Source: Bin87 sp034423595 | GTDB taxonomy: Bacteria; Chloroflexota; Dehalococcoidia; Lucifugimonadales; UBA3495 | NCBI GenBank assembly: GCA_965207025.1 | Contig: OZ242258.1 | Span: forward strand, 372,001-436,000 | DNA length: 64,000 nucleotides | Direction: 5' to 3' | In this document: positions 56,616 through 64,000 of the stretch, piece after piece | Layout: each line of letters starts with the position of its first letter | How positions within the stretch are numbered: position 1 is the stretch's first letter | Notes under the pieces: model-generated | The model's database searches: none | What the model saw: the letters and a program-made list of their open reading frames with translations, nothing else | What the model was told of the DNA's origin: nothing | Made by a program: the position numbers and the translations under genes

Positions 56616-58418
56616 CTAAGGGCAAAACTCTAACCCGAGCCGATGCAGATCGTTGATTGCCACCGCCTGCAACCCGGCCGGTATGCACCCGGTCAACTGG
56701 TTCTGCCGCAATTGCATGACGAACAGGTTTGAGAGTTGCTCCAGTTCTCTCGGTATCGCGCCGCTCAGCTGGTTGTTATACAAGTACAACTGCTCCAAGT
56801 TCGCAAGATCACCCAACTCCGATGGAATCGCGCCGCTCAGCTGGTTATCCCGAAGGTTCAAGGTGGTGAGGTTTGAGAGATCGCCCAACTCAGGCGGTAT
56901 CGGCCCGGTCAGGTCGTTCTCTCTCAGCTCCAGTCGATCCAAGTTAGAGAGGTTGCCCAATTGGCTGGGTATCACACCGTTCAGGCGATTCCCGTTGAGG
57001 TTCAATCTTCTCAAGTTTGACAAGTTGCCGAGCTCCGCCGGGATCGTCCCTGTCAATAGATTGGAATGCAGATACAACTGCTCCAGATCGGAAAGATTCC
57101 CCAGTTCAGTCGGTATCGTCCCTTCCAACCGGTTGCCCCAGAGGTACAGCTCTTCCAGGCTGGCAAGGTTGCCCAGTTCCGCAGGTATCCGCCCGCTGAA
57201 CTGGTTGCGACCAACGTTCAGATACGTCAAGTTGTCGAGAGAGCCAAGTGCAGGAGGGATTGCCCCACTCAACTGGTTATTGTGCAAATATAGCCTTTCC
57301 AGGCTGGTAAGGTTGCCCAACTGCGTAGGAATCGCTCCGCTCAGTTCGTTATTGGACAGAGACAGCCACCTCAGTCCAGACAAGTTGCCCAATTGTGAGG
57401 GTATCGTCCCGCTCAGTTGGTTGTCCCAGAGGTACAGTTCCTCCAGGTTGGACGGGTTGCCCAACTGTGGCGGAATTGTCCCGATTAACTGGTTGCCACC
57501 AAGATTCAGCCGCTCCAGGCTGGCAAGGTCGCCCAGCTCATTTGGAATCGTTCCGCTCAACCGATTGTCATACAGATACAACCGCTCCAGGCTGGCAAGG
57601 TTGCCCAGCTCGCTAGGAATCGTTCCGCTCAACTGATTGTCGTTGAGGTACAACCGCTCCAGGTTGGCAAGATCGCTCAGCCCCCCCGGTATGGCGCCGC
57701 TCAGCCGATTGTCGTCCAGATATAACCGCTCCAGTCCGGACAGGTCTCCCAGCTCACTCGGAATCCCGCCGCTCAACTGGTTGCCGTCCAGGTACAGCCG
57801 CTCCAGGTGAGCAAGATCGCCTAGCCTCGCCGGTATCGACCCGCTCAGCCGGTTGTTGCCAAGATGCAACCGGGTTACGCATCCATCAAGGTTGGTAACC
57901 ACTCCCCACCAATACTCTGGGTGGCTGTCGCTGTTCCAGTTGGAGCGGTTCTGCCAATCGTTCCCGCCCGTAGCCTCGTACAGCTCCACCAGCACATCCC
58001 GGTCCCCGGCGCACGCCTCGCTCACGCCAACCGTAAATGTAGTCCATCCCGACCACTCCATTTTCTCAAAACGAGTGTCACTGACGCCAAACCTGAATGC
58101 GTACAAAATGCCGGCATCCAAATTCGTCAGCGTGTACGAGGTTTGTCCCTGATTCTCAACGCTGGCTATTCTGACCGCATCCCACCCCTCTGACTGCCAT
58201 CCGGTGAAACTAACCCAAGCGATCCGGTAAAACTTGGCCTCGGGCACGGCGTTCCAACTGACGACCACCTCACTGATACTATTGCCGTTCTCCACGGTAG
58301 GGTTGTCCGGGGTGGTCAATGTCGCGCCGCCTTGCGCAGCAACCGGCGCCACACTCGTGCCGGCGATTGCCAGCGCGCCAACCAGCAAGAACGCAACCGT
58401 CATAACGATGTATTTCAT
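56616..58418 (-). CDS. Secreted leucine-rich repeat protein, plant-type repeats
   Basis: 600-residue exported protein. The signal peptide is MKYIVMTVAFLLVGALAIAG and cleavage is likely after SVAPVAAQG. Residues about 35-130 form a fibronectin III-like beta domain (VVVSWNAVPEAKFYRIAW). An LRR cap follows (DRDVLVELYEATGGNDWQN, GCVTRLHLGNN). About 17 repeats come next, of the form LxxLxLxxNxLSGxIPxELGNL, the SGxIP plant/receptor-like type, ending CIPAGLQ. The ATG has AAGGAGG at good spacing. No membrane anchor is seen. Likely a surface or secreted binding protein. Eukaryote-like repeats are common in host-associated bacteria, which is inference. Confidence 0.88.
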   Translation of the reverse strand: MKYIVMTVAFLLVGALAIAGTSVAPVAAQGGATLTTPDNPTVENGNSISEVVVSWNAVPEAKFYRIAWVSFTGWQSEGWDAVRIASVENQGQTSYTLTNLDAGILYAFRFGVSDTRFEKMEWSGWTTFTVGVSEACAGDRDVLVELYEATGGNDWQNRSNWNSDSHPEYWWGVVTNLDGCVTRLHLGNNRLSGSIPARLGDLAHLERLYLDGNQLSGGIPSELGDLSGLERLYLDDNRLSGAIPGGLSDLANLERLYLNDNQLSGTIPSELGNLASLERLYLYDNRLSGTIPNELGDLASLERLNLGGNQLIGTIPPQLGNPSNLEELYLWDNQLSGTIPSQLGNLSGLRWLSLSNNELSGAIPTQLGNLTSLERLYLHNNQLSGAIPPALGSLDNLTYLNVGRNQFSGRIPAELGNLASLEELYLWGNRLEGTIPTELGNLSDLEQLYLHSNLLTGTIPAELGNLSNLRRLNLNGNRLNGVIPSQLGNLSNLDRLELRENDLTGPIPPELGDLSNLTTLNLRDNQLSGAIPSELGDLANLEQLYLYNNQLSGAIPRELEQLSNLFVMQLRQNQLTGCIPAGLQAVAINDLHRLGLEFCP

Positions 58419-58509
58419 GGGGTTCCTCCTTGGGTGGTGAAATTACAATATGCCCCTCTCTTGGTTTACCATAACCGTTGGTCTATGCCCCCGCAATGCT
58501 ACATGCGCG

Positions 58510-59469
58510 TCATGCCCGGAAGTGCGGCACTATATCCTTGGCGATCACCTCCAGGTGCCGCCGCCGGTCCTCTCGCGGGGCCGCGATGCTGAACACGATG
58601 TAGCGGGCTCCGGCGTCGATGTATTCCTGCAATCGTTCGATGCACATCTTAGGCGTTCCCAGCAGGCAGTAACGCCGCACTATGCTGATGAACTCACCGC
58701 CGTACAGATACTGGTTGCCCAGAGATTCCGCCGCCGTCCGCGCCGCCTGCTCTTCGGTGGGCGCAATGTTGATGTACGGGAAGAACGCCCACTGGAAGTC
58801 CGTCAAGTCGCGGCCCGACTCGGCGGAGAATTCACCGATCTTTTTCACACTGTCCCGGTATCGTTCCGGACTGTAAAAGTACGGCAGCCACCCGTCTCCG
58901 TAGCGCACCGCCCGTCGCATTGCGGCGTCCCTGCGGCCGGCCACCCACACCGGCGGGTGGGGCTTTTGGGTGGGCTTGGGGTTGATTGCGGCGTCATCCA
59001 AGGCGTAGTGCCGGCCTCGCATGGACACCCCGTCCTCCGTCCATAGGCGACGCAGCCCGTCCAGGCACTCGTCCGTGCGCCGTCCTCGCCCTCTGGTTTC
59101 TATGCCGGCGTTCTCATACTCCATGGGGAACTCGCCGCCTACGCCAATCCCCAGCGTTAGCCGCCCGCCGGAGGCGATGTCCAGCGTTGCCGTCATCCGC
59201 GCCAGCATCAGCGGATGATAGAAGGGCGCCAACACAACTGAGGACAATATCCGCAACCGTTCCGTGGCTCCGGCGGCCACGGCCAGCAGCGGCAGGGCCG
59301 CGTGGGTCGGTCCCGGCGGCCGGCCGCGCATGAAGTGCTCGCCCGCGCCCATGTACTCGAAGCCCAGATCTTCCATCAACCGGGCCTGCTCCGCGGTGCG
59401 GTCGGCGGGCAAGGCCATGCTGGCCCCGAAATGTAGCTCAACGTTATTTCCGTTCCCGTTTGACGACAT
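58510..59469 (-). CDS. Luciferase-like F420/FMN-dependent oxidoreductase
   Basis: 319-residue luciferase-like monooxygenase-fold protein of the F420/FMN-dependent type (TIGR03619-like). GAGEHFMRGRPPGPTHAALP, LAPFYHPLMLARMTATLD, IASGGRLTLGIGVGGEFP, KPTQKPHPPVWVAGRRDAAM and RYGDGWLPY are characteristic. The chosen start is ATG 59469 (MSSNGNGNNVELH); the longer frame adds 20 residues of no clear fold. It is the third such protein in the window. The substrate is unknown. Confidence 0.86.
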   Translation of the reverse strand: MSSNGNGNNVELHFGASMALPADRTAEQARLMEDLGFEYMGAGEHFMRGRPPGPTHAALPLLAVAAGATERLRILSSVVLAPFYHPLMLARMTATLDIASGGRLTLGIGVGGEFPMEYENAGIETRGRGRRTDECLDGLRRLWTEDGVSMRGRHYALDDAAINPKPTQKPHPPVWVAGRRDAAMRRAVRYGDGWLPYFYSPERYRDSVKKIGEFSAESGRDLTDFQWAFFPYINIAPTEEQAARTAAESLGNQYLYGGEFISIVRRYCLLGTPKMCIERLQEYIDAGARYIVFSIAAPREDRRRHLEVIAKDIVPHFRA

Positions 59470-59609
59470 ATTGCACCCGTGTTTGTTGGCGATATTTCCA
59501 GTCAATCCAATCCGGTCACTATATCCCAAACGGCCAGGTTCCGGGTCAATGTTATACTTGAACTACCCATCCATCCGACGCATTCCCCAACGCCTTGCCG
59601 AGTATCCTT

Positions 59610-60539
59610 ATGACCGTCCTCGTAACCGGCGCTACCGGATTTCTGGGCCGCCACGTGGTGCAACAGCTACTGGACACGAACCACGAGGTGCGTGCCATGG
59701 TTCGCCGTCCGGGCAGTGAGAGCGTCTTTCCCACGCCGCCCACGGACGTGTGCTACGGCAACGTGACCGATCCCGATGCCGTTATCGAAGCCTGCCGTGG
59801 CGTCTCGGAGGTCATCCATCTGGTGGCGGTCATTCGCGGCGGCCCGCGCCAGTTCGACGCCATCAACCGGCAGGGAACCGCCAACATGGTGGCTGCCGCC
59901 AAAGAGGCCGGATCCATTCGCCGTTTTGTCCACGTCAGCGCTTTGGGGGCTGACAACGCTCCCAACCTGCGCTACCTTCATTCCAAGTGGCAAGGCGAGC
60001 AGGAAGTAGTCAACAGCGGCCTGCCCCACGTCATCATACGTCCTTCGTTGATATTCGGCCCCGGCGATGAGTTCACCAACGCGGTGGCGGCTTTGGTGCG
60101 TTCGCTTCCGATAACGCCGGTTATCGGGTCCGGCAACAATCGCTTGCAGCCGATTCACGTTGAAGACGTGGCCCGGTGTGTCGTTTCATCCATCAGCGGT
60201 AATATCCGCGGTAATCAAACGGTGCAAATCGGTGGTCCTGAGCAGCTCTCCTACAACCAGATCATCCGCATCGTGGCTAAAGTTCTGGGTCGCCGGAGAC
60301 TCCTGGTGAACGTGCCGTTGTGGAAAGTGCGTCTGCCGATTGCCCTGATGGAGATACTGACGCCCCGGCCGCCAATTAACCGGGCCATGCTCCAGCTGAT
60401 CACCCTGCGCAACGTGACGGAACTTGACTCCGTTGAGCGTGTTTTTGGATTCCGTCCCCGTTCCCTTGCTGGCAACATCGACTACTTCAAGGGGATGACT
60501 TTCGGTCAAGCTCTGCGCACGAATCTTGGATTGAGTTAG
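59610..60539 (+). CDS. NDUFA9-like atypical SDR (NAD(P)-binding)
   Basis: 309-residue Rossmann protein of the complex I NDUFA9-like / atypical SDR group. VLVTGATGFLGRHVVQQLL is the NAD(P) motif. VIHLVAVIRGGPRQFDAINRQGT in pattern follows, then FVHVSALGA, YLHSKWQGEQEV (the YxxxK position is H-S-K after Tyr) and VIIRPSLIFGPGDEF. The start is ATG 59610. Close relatives bind quinone or act on small quinone-like substrates. No direct complex I link is shown; the nuo operon is 29 kb away. It is followed by folC at 8 nt. Confidence 0.83.
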   Translation: MTVLVTGATGFLGRHVVQQLLDTNHEVRAMVRRPGSESVFPTPPTDVCYGNVTDPDAVIEACRGVSEVIHLVAVIRGGPRQFDAINRQGTANMVAAAKEAGSIRRFVHVSALGADNAPNLRYLHSKWQGEQEVVNSGLPHVIIRPSLIFGPGDEFTNAVAALVRSLPITPVIGSGNNRLQPIHVEDVARCVVSSISGNIRGNQTVQIGGPEQLSYNQIIRIVAKVLGRRRLLVNVPLWKVRLPIALMEILTPRPPINRAMLQLITLRNVTELDSVERVFGFRPRSLAGNIDYFKGMTFGQALRTNLGLS

Positions 60540-60547
60540 CTGCGTCC

Positions 60548-61930
60548 ATGAACTACCAAGACTCCATTGCCCGGCTCCTGTCCCTCGTTGACCATGAGCG
60601 TAGCGCGCCCTCCGTGCCTCGCCAGAAGCGCATCTACGACCTGCGCAGCGTAAGCCGGTTGCTGGATCGCCTGGGCAACCCCCATTGCCTTCCGGGCATC
60701 GTCCACGTCGCAGGGACCAAGGGCAAGGGCAGCACCGCCGCCATGATCGAATCGGTTCTTCGCGCTGCCGGCCACTCCACCGGGTTCTACTCTTCCCCAC
60801 ATCTGCATTCTTTCTGCGAACGGATCCGCTTTGATGGTGCGCCGGTTTCACACTCCACGTTCGCTGAGTTGACCGCCTCCGTATGGCCTCACCATATCGC
60901 CAACGCCACCGATCCGCAGGCAGGCCCGGCGACTCTTTTCGAGTTCCTGACCGCCATGGCCTTCTATTGCTTTGCGGAAAACCGAACTGATTTCAGTGTG
61001 ATTGAAGTTGGGCTGGGGGGCCGTCTCGATGCCACCAACGTCGTGACTCCGGCGGTCAGCATTATTACACCGGTCAGCCTCGACCACACCGCCATCCTCG
61101 GCGACACCATCGGAGAAATCGCTGCCGACAAGGCCGGAATTATCAAGCCGGGTATCCCTGTGATCGTTGCCCCGCAGTTCCCCGATGCTATGGCCGCCAT
61201 CAAAACTGCTGCCACCGATCAATCAGCCCCATTGGTTGACGTAGCAAAGTCGGCCGCTTGGCGCGTTGACGGGACATCGCTGGACGGCCAGAAACTAACC
61301 ATCCAAACACGTCGGGACACCTACCGATTCCGCCTGCCGCTCCTCGGCGACTTCCAGGGCGCAAATGCGGCCGTCGCAGTGACCGCCGTGGAAACCCTCA
61401 TGGACGCTGGCCACGAAATCCATCGCGATGCTATCATCAACGGACTTTCGACCGTTCAATGGCCGGCGCGCTTGGAGGTATTGAGCTGCGACCCCATTGT
61501 CGTTGCTGATGGCGCCCACAACGATCACTCCGTCGCCACCGTTTTAGCGACCCTGAAAAACAGCATTCCTCATCAGAAATTGACGATAGTTGCCGGGTTC
61601 TCACGGGACAAGCGCGTATCCGCCATGGTTGAGTTTCTTGGCCCACGAGCCCACCGGGTGATTGCCACCCGGTCAAGGCATCCCAGGTCCATGCGCCCTT
61701 CGGAAATCGTCGATGAGTTCCGCGCACATAGTTTCGACTCCGACCGTATAGCTGCCCATGACACCGTGAGCGATGCGGTCAACGCCGCTTACGCCGATGC
61801 CGAATATGGCGACCTGATCCTGGTTACCGGCTCGCTATTCGTCGCCGCAGAGGCCCGTGAAGCCATCCTCGGCGTACTGCCCGAAACCTACCCCGACCTG
61901 CTTCCACCCGACTTGCGTCAGTCTCCATGA
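60548..61930 (+). CDS. folC: Folylpolyglutamate synthase / dihydrofolate synthase
   Basis: ATP-dependent ligase of the Mur ligase superfamily that makes dihydrofolate and polyglutamates. 460 residues. VHVAGTKGKGSTAAMIE is the P-loop, GFYSSPHLHSFCERIR is typical of FolC, and EVGLGGRLDATNVV, SLDHTAILGDTIGEIAADKAGIIKPG in pattern and VADGAHNDHSV are present. It overlaps the next ketosynthase gene by ATGA. Confidence 0.93.
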   Translation: MNYQDSIARLLSLVDHERSAPSVPRQKRIYDLRSVSRLLDRLGNPHCLPGIVHVAGTKGKGSTAAMIESVLRAAGHSTGFYSSPHLHSFCERIRFDGAPVSHSTFAELTASVWPHHIANATDPQAGPATLFEFLTAMAFYCFAENRTDFSVIEVGLGGRLDATNVVTPAVSIITPVSLDHTAILGDTIGEIAADKAGIIKPGIPVIVAPQFPDAMAAIKTAATDQSAPLVDVAKSAAWRVDGTSLDGQKLTIQTRRDTYRFRLPLLGDFQGANAAVAVTAVETLMDAGHEIHRDAIINGLSTVQWPARLEVLSCDPIVVADGAHNDHSVATVLATLKNSIPHQKLTIVAGFSRDKRVSAMVEFLGPRAHRVIATRSRHPRSMRPSEIVDEFRAHSFDSDRIAAHDTVSDAVNAAYADAEYGDLILVTGSLFVAAEAREAILGVLPETYPDLLPPDLRQSP

Positions 61931-63180
61931 CATCGAACCAACGCCGCCGCGTGGTCGTCACCGGTCTCGGTGCTATCACCCCCCTCGGTCTCACCGCCGA
62001 TGAATTCTGGCAAAACCTACTCGCCGGGGAATCGGGCATCGGGCCTATGACCCTTTGCGACCCCACCAACTACCCTTGTCGGATCGCCGGACAGGCCGAC
62101 GACTTCAATCCCACCGACTACGTTGGAGGTCGTGAGGCCCGTCGCATGGCCCGCTTTTCCCAGCTGGCCGTCGCCGCCGCAATGCAGGCTGTGGACAATG
62201 CTGGTCTGGACATCACCCGTGAAGATCCGTACCGCGTCGGCGTCCTGCTCGGGAACGGTAATGGCGGCTTCCCGACCCTGGAAGAAAACTGTCGCATTCT
62301 GGCCGAACGCGGCGGTATGCGTATGTCTCCCTTCTTCTTCCCGATGGTATTACCCAACATGGCGGCGGCAAACGTGAGTCAGTACGTGGGAGCGCATGGC
62401 TACAATTCCACTTCTACTACCGCTTGCGCCGCGTCCAATAACGCCATCGGCGAGGCATTGCAGGCCATCCGTCACGGTTTGGCCGACGTCATGCTGGCCG
62501 GTGGAGCTGAGGCTGGCATCAGCCAACTCGGTCTTGCGGGCTTCGCGGTGATGCGGGCCCTAAGCACCCGCAACGACGAACCCCATCGCGCCAGCCGTCC
62601 TTTCGACGCTGAGCGAGACGGTTTCGTCCCGGCGGAAGGCGCCGGGGTACTGATTCTCGAAGAGCGTGAGCGCGCCATCTCGCGCGGGGCGTCGATCATG
62701 TGCGAAATCTCCGGGTTCGGAGCTACTGCGGACGCCGGACACCTGGTTCAGCCGCAGGAATCCGGGGCCAGCGCCGCCCGCGCCATGTCCAACGCCATCA
62801 GCGACGCCGGGCTACAACCCTCGGACGTGCATTACATAAACGCCCACGGCACTTCTACTCCCCTGAATGACGCCGTGGAAACCGTTGCCATCAAGCGATT
62901 GTTCGGCGACGACGCCTATCGCATCCCGGTCAGCAGCACCAAGAGCATGATCGGCCATTCACTGGGGGCTTCAGGCGCTCTGGAAGCGGTGGCCTGCGTC
63001 AGCGCCATCGTTGATCAGAAAATTCACCCCACCGTCAACTACGAACATCCCGATCCTGAATGCGATCTGGACTACGTTCCCAACGTGGCCCGCAGCGCGG
63101 TCATTTCAACGGTGCTATCCAACGCCTTCGGATTTGGTGGACAGAACGCCTGCCTGATCTTTCGCCAACATCAGCCCTAG
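61927..63180 (+). CDS. Beta-ketoacyl-ACP synthase II-like, paralogue
   Basis: Second ketosynthase in the window, 417 residues. VVVTGLGAITPLGLTADEFW opens it. The nucleophile is Cys in STTACAASNNAIG, and the His residues are in NAHGTSTPLND and MIGHSLGASGALEAV. SNAFGFGGQNACL ends it. The set is complete. Sequence and length are close to the copy at 49962, with different flanking residues around the active Cys (TTACAA here, TSSCSS there). Coupled to folC (ATGA). It is followed by a 32-nt terminator. Confidence 0.9.
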   Translation: MTSNQRRRVVVTGLGAITPLGLTADEFWQNLLAGESGIGPMTLCDPTNYPCRIAGQADDFNPTDYVGGREARRMARFSQLAVAAAMQAVDNAGLDITREDPYRVGVLLGNGNGGFPTLEENCRILAERGGMRMSPFFFPMVLPNMAAANVSQYVGAHGYNSTSTTACAASNNAIGEALQAIRHGLADVMLAGGAEAGISQLGLAGFAVMRALSTRNDEPHRASRPFDAERDGFVPAEGAGVLILEERERAISRGASIMCEISGFGATADAGHLVQPQESGASAARAMSNAISDAGLQPSDVHYINAHGTSTPLNDAVETVAIKRLFGDDAYRIPVSSTKSMIGHSLGASGALEAVACVSAIVDQKIHPTVNYEHPDPECDLDYVPNVARSAVISTVLSNAFGFGGQNACLIFRQHQP

Positions 63181-63194
63181 AACTATCTAAAAAC

Positions 63195-63226
63195 AAACGC
63201 CAGGGTTCGCGCGAACCCTGGCGTTT
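63195..63226. terminator. Bidirectional terminator between convergent genes
   Basis: A perfect 32-nt palindrome, AAACGCCAGGGTTCGC with its complement, lies 15 nt after the ketosynthase stop and 25 nt from the SWIM gene stop. A and T tracts on both sides make it suitable for both strands. Confidence 0.85.
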
Positions 63227-63250
63227 CCGAATTGAATCGAGCGGCCCGGA

Positions 63251-63508
63251 TCAGACGGCGGCTTCTTCCGCCTCCGCCTGCCGTGCCAGCATCTCCTCGA
63301 GCATACGCTGCAAGGCCATAATATGGCTGCACACCCCGCGGGTTGCGAAAAACGCGCATTCGCATTGCCACTCGCCGTTGTGATACTTCACCCGGTACGT
63401 GTTGTGGTTGCCGACGAATGACGCTTCAAACGTGTGAATGTTCACTCGGTCCGGTTCCTCGGCGTACTTGCGTGCTTTGTCAACCTTGCCAATGTAGCTC
63501 GAGCTCAT
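63251..63508 (-). CDS. SWIM zinc-finger protein
   Basis: About 85-residue protein. The SWIM motif CxC...CxH is CECAFFATRGVCSHIMALQ (about residues 48-66), a zinc-binding fold for nucleic acid or protein. It starts at ATG 63508 (MSSSYIGKVDKARKY) after GGGGGTAG; the frame adds four earlier codons. There is no helicase or transposase partner nearby. A small regulatory or DNA-binding role is inference. Confidence 0.75.
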   Translation of the reverse strand: MSSSYIGKVDKARKYAEEPDRVNIHTFEASFVGNHNTYRVKYHNGEWQCECAFFATRGVCSHIMALQRMLEEMLARQAEAEEAAV

Positions 63509-63598
63509 TTCTACCCCCACGGTATTATCAGGCGAACGACATCGCCGCCGCCCGTAAGATCAATGTTACCGGCATACGGGATCAATAGCAAATGAAAC

Positions 63599-63747
63599 CT
63601 GGGTAGTTTTTCAGGGCCATTCGATTGTCGAGTGTGTCATTGGGAGCGCAGCGTGGCAATCTCGTTCCGACCGCTCACAGCTCACGGGATTGCCACGTCG
63701 CTACCGCTCCTTGCAATGACGATCGAAAGGCCCTGGGTAGTTTTTCA
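63599..63747. mobile_element. Palindromic MITE-like element between 16-nt direct repeats
   Basis: CCTGGGTAGTTTTTCA occurs at 63599-63614 and again at 63732-63747. Between them is a 117-nt imperfect palindrome. Its arms read CATTCGATTGTCG / CGATCGAAAGG and GTCATTGGGAGCG / CGCTCCTTGCAATGAC, with GGCAATCTCG facing GGGATTGCC. No gene lies inside. It fits a non-autonomous insertion or a large REP unit with flanking duplication. Confidence 0.7.
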
Positions 63748-63753
63748 ACATTC

Positions 63754-63782
63754 TTGACTTTGCCCGTCGTCAACACTACGAT
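63754..63782 (+). promoter_or_regulatory. Promoter of RNase Y-like gene
   Basis: TTGACT (63754-63759) and TACGAT (63777-63782) are 17 nt apart, 51 nt before the ATG. A short hairpin CCGGGCAATGCCCGG lies in the leader at about 63800-63814. Confidence 0.65.
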
Positions 63783-63832
63783 AAACACAGGGCAAAATCC
63801 CGGGCAATGCCCGGACGGACTCAGGAGGTTCT

Positions 63833-64000
63833 ATGGTAACCGTTATCCTTTCCGTCCTGGCGGCCGCAGGGCTCGCAACAGGCATAGCAGCAGTGGTTTG
63901 GCTGCTGCTATCTACCAAAAAAGACGGCAACCGACTACAGCGCAGTCGAGAGGAGGCTGCAACTACTGTCAATCAGGCTGAGGAGGAAAAGCGCAACATC
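63833..64000 (+). CDS. rny: RNase Y-like protein, N-terminal part (runs off right edge)
   Basis: The first 56 codons are visible. A transmembrane anchor (VTVILSVLAAAGLATGIAAV and on to about residue 26) is followed by a charged helix (RLQRSREEAATTVNQAEEEK). This is the layout of RNase Y: membrane anchor, coiled coil, then KH and HD domains outside the window. AGGAGG lies 4 nt before the ATG. The KH and HD domains would confirm it. Confidence 0.7.
   Translation, partial: MVTVILSVLAAAGLATGIAAVVWLLLSTKKDGNRLQRSREEAATTVNQAEEEKRNI

Overview
The window is GC-rich, gene-dense bacterial DNA that fits a Chloroflexota chromosome of the SAR202 / Dehalococcoidia-like type. The evidence is an 11-gene nuo cluster without nuoEFG, a large Alu-containing SRP RNA, a DUF2298-type membrane giant, a dnaB-dnaD-dnaC helicase block, several luciferase-like flavin monooxygenases, a UGSC-family selenoprotein and several families of short palindromic repeats. 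The lineage is inferred from gene content; no rRNA or tRNA gene was found.

Left part (1-8.1 kb): a minus-strand block holds the start of proS, a FitAB/VapBC-like toxin-antitoxin pair whose antitoxin is internally duplicated, an AIPR-type abortive infection protein, an acyl-CoA-dehydrogenase-like flavoprotein and ispG. Divergent from it are xdhC and mocA, genes for molybdenum hydroxylase maturation. From 8.1 to 18.6 kb lie luciferase-like monooxygenases, a PLP enzyme, a selenocysteine redoxin read through an in-frame TGA, an alpha/beta hydrolase, a crotonase, a HIT protein, a beta-propeller lipoprotein, a flavin reductase and a CinA-like/nucleotidyltransferase fusion.

The centre (18.6-30.7 kb) is one long complex I operon, nuoABCDHIJKLMN, behind a good sigma70-type promoter. 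It is interrupted by four small accessory genes: two HicB-like, one Uma2 and one Lys-rich CxC protein. A LOG-like gene with enolase, a small membrane-protein pair, gapA, a 1620-residue glycosyltransferase/DUF2298 protein and a Gfo/Idh/MocA protein follow to 40.5 kb.

At 40.5-42.2 kb a UGSC-family selenoprotein (second in-frame TGA with a SECIS-like hairpin) follows a companion gene of unknown function. Next come the replication block rplI-dnaB-dnaD-dnaC (dnaC with two AAA+ domains in one chain) and speD-speE. A cobalamin-type radical SAM gene, a ketosynthase and recJ form a tight plus-strand unit. A Uma2 pseudogene, lgt, rsmA-ispE, the SRP RNA gene, a plant-type leucine-rich repeat protein, another luciferase-like protein, an NDUFA9-like SDR, folC, a second ketosynthase, a SWIM-finger protein and the start of an RNase Y-like gene complete the window.

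The most notable observations are the two selenoprotein genes, which ordinary gene calling splits in two. Others are the single-chain duplicated antitoxin, the tandem-AAA+ helicase loader, the insertions in the nuo operon, and the way palindromic repeats supply stop codons and in-frame coding sequence.
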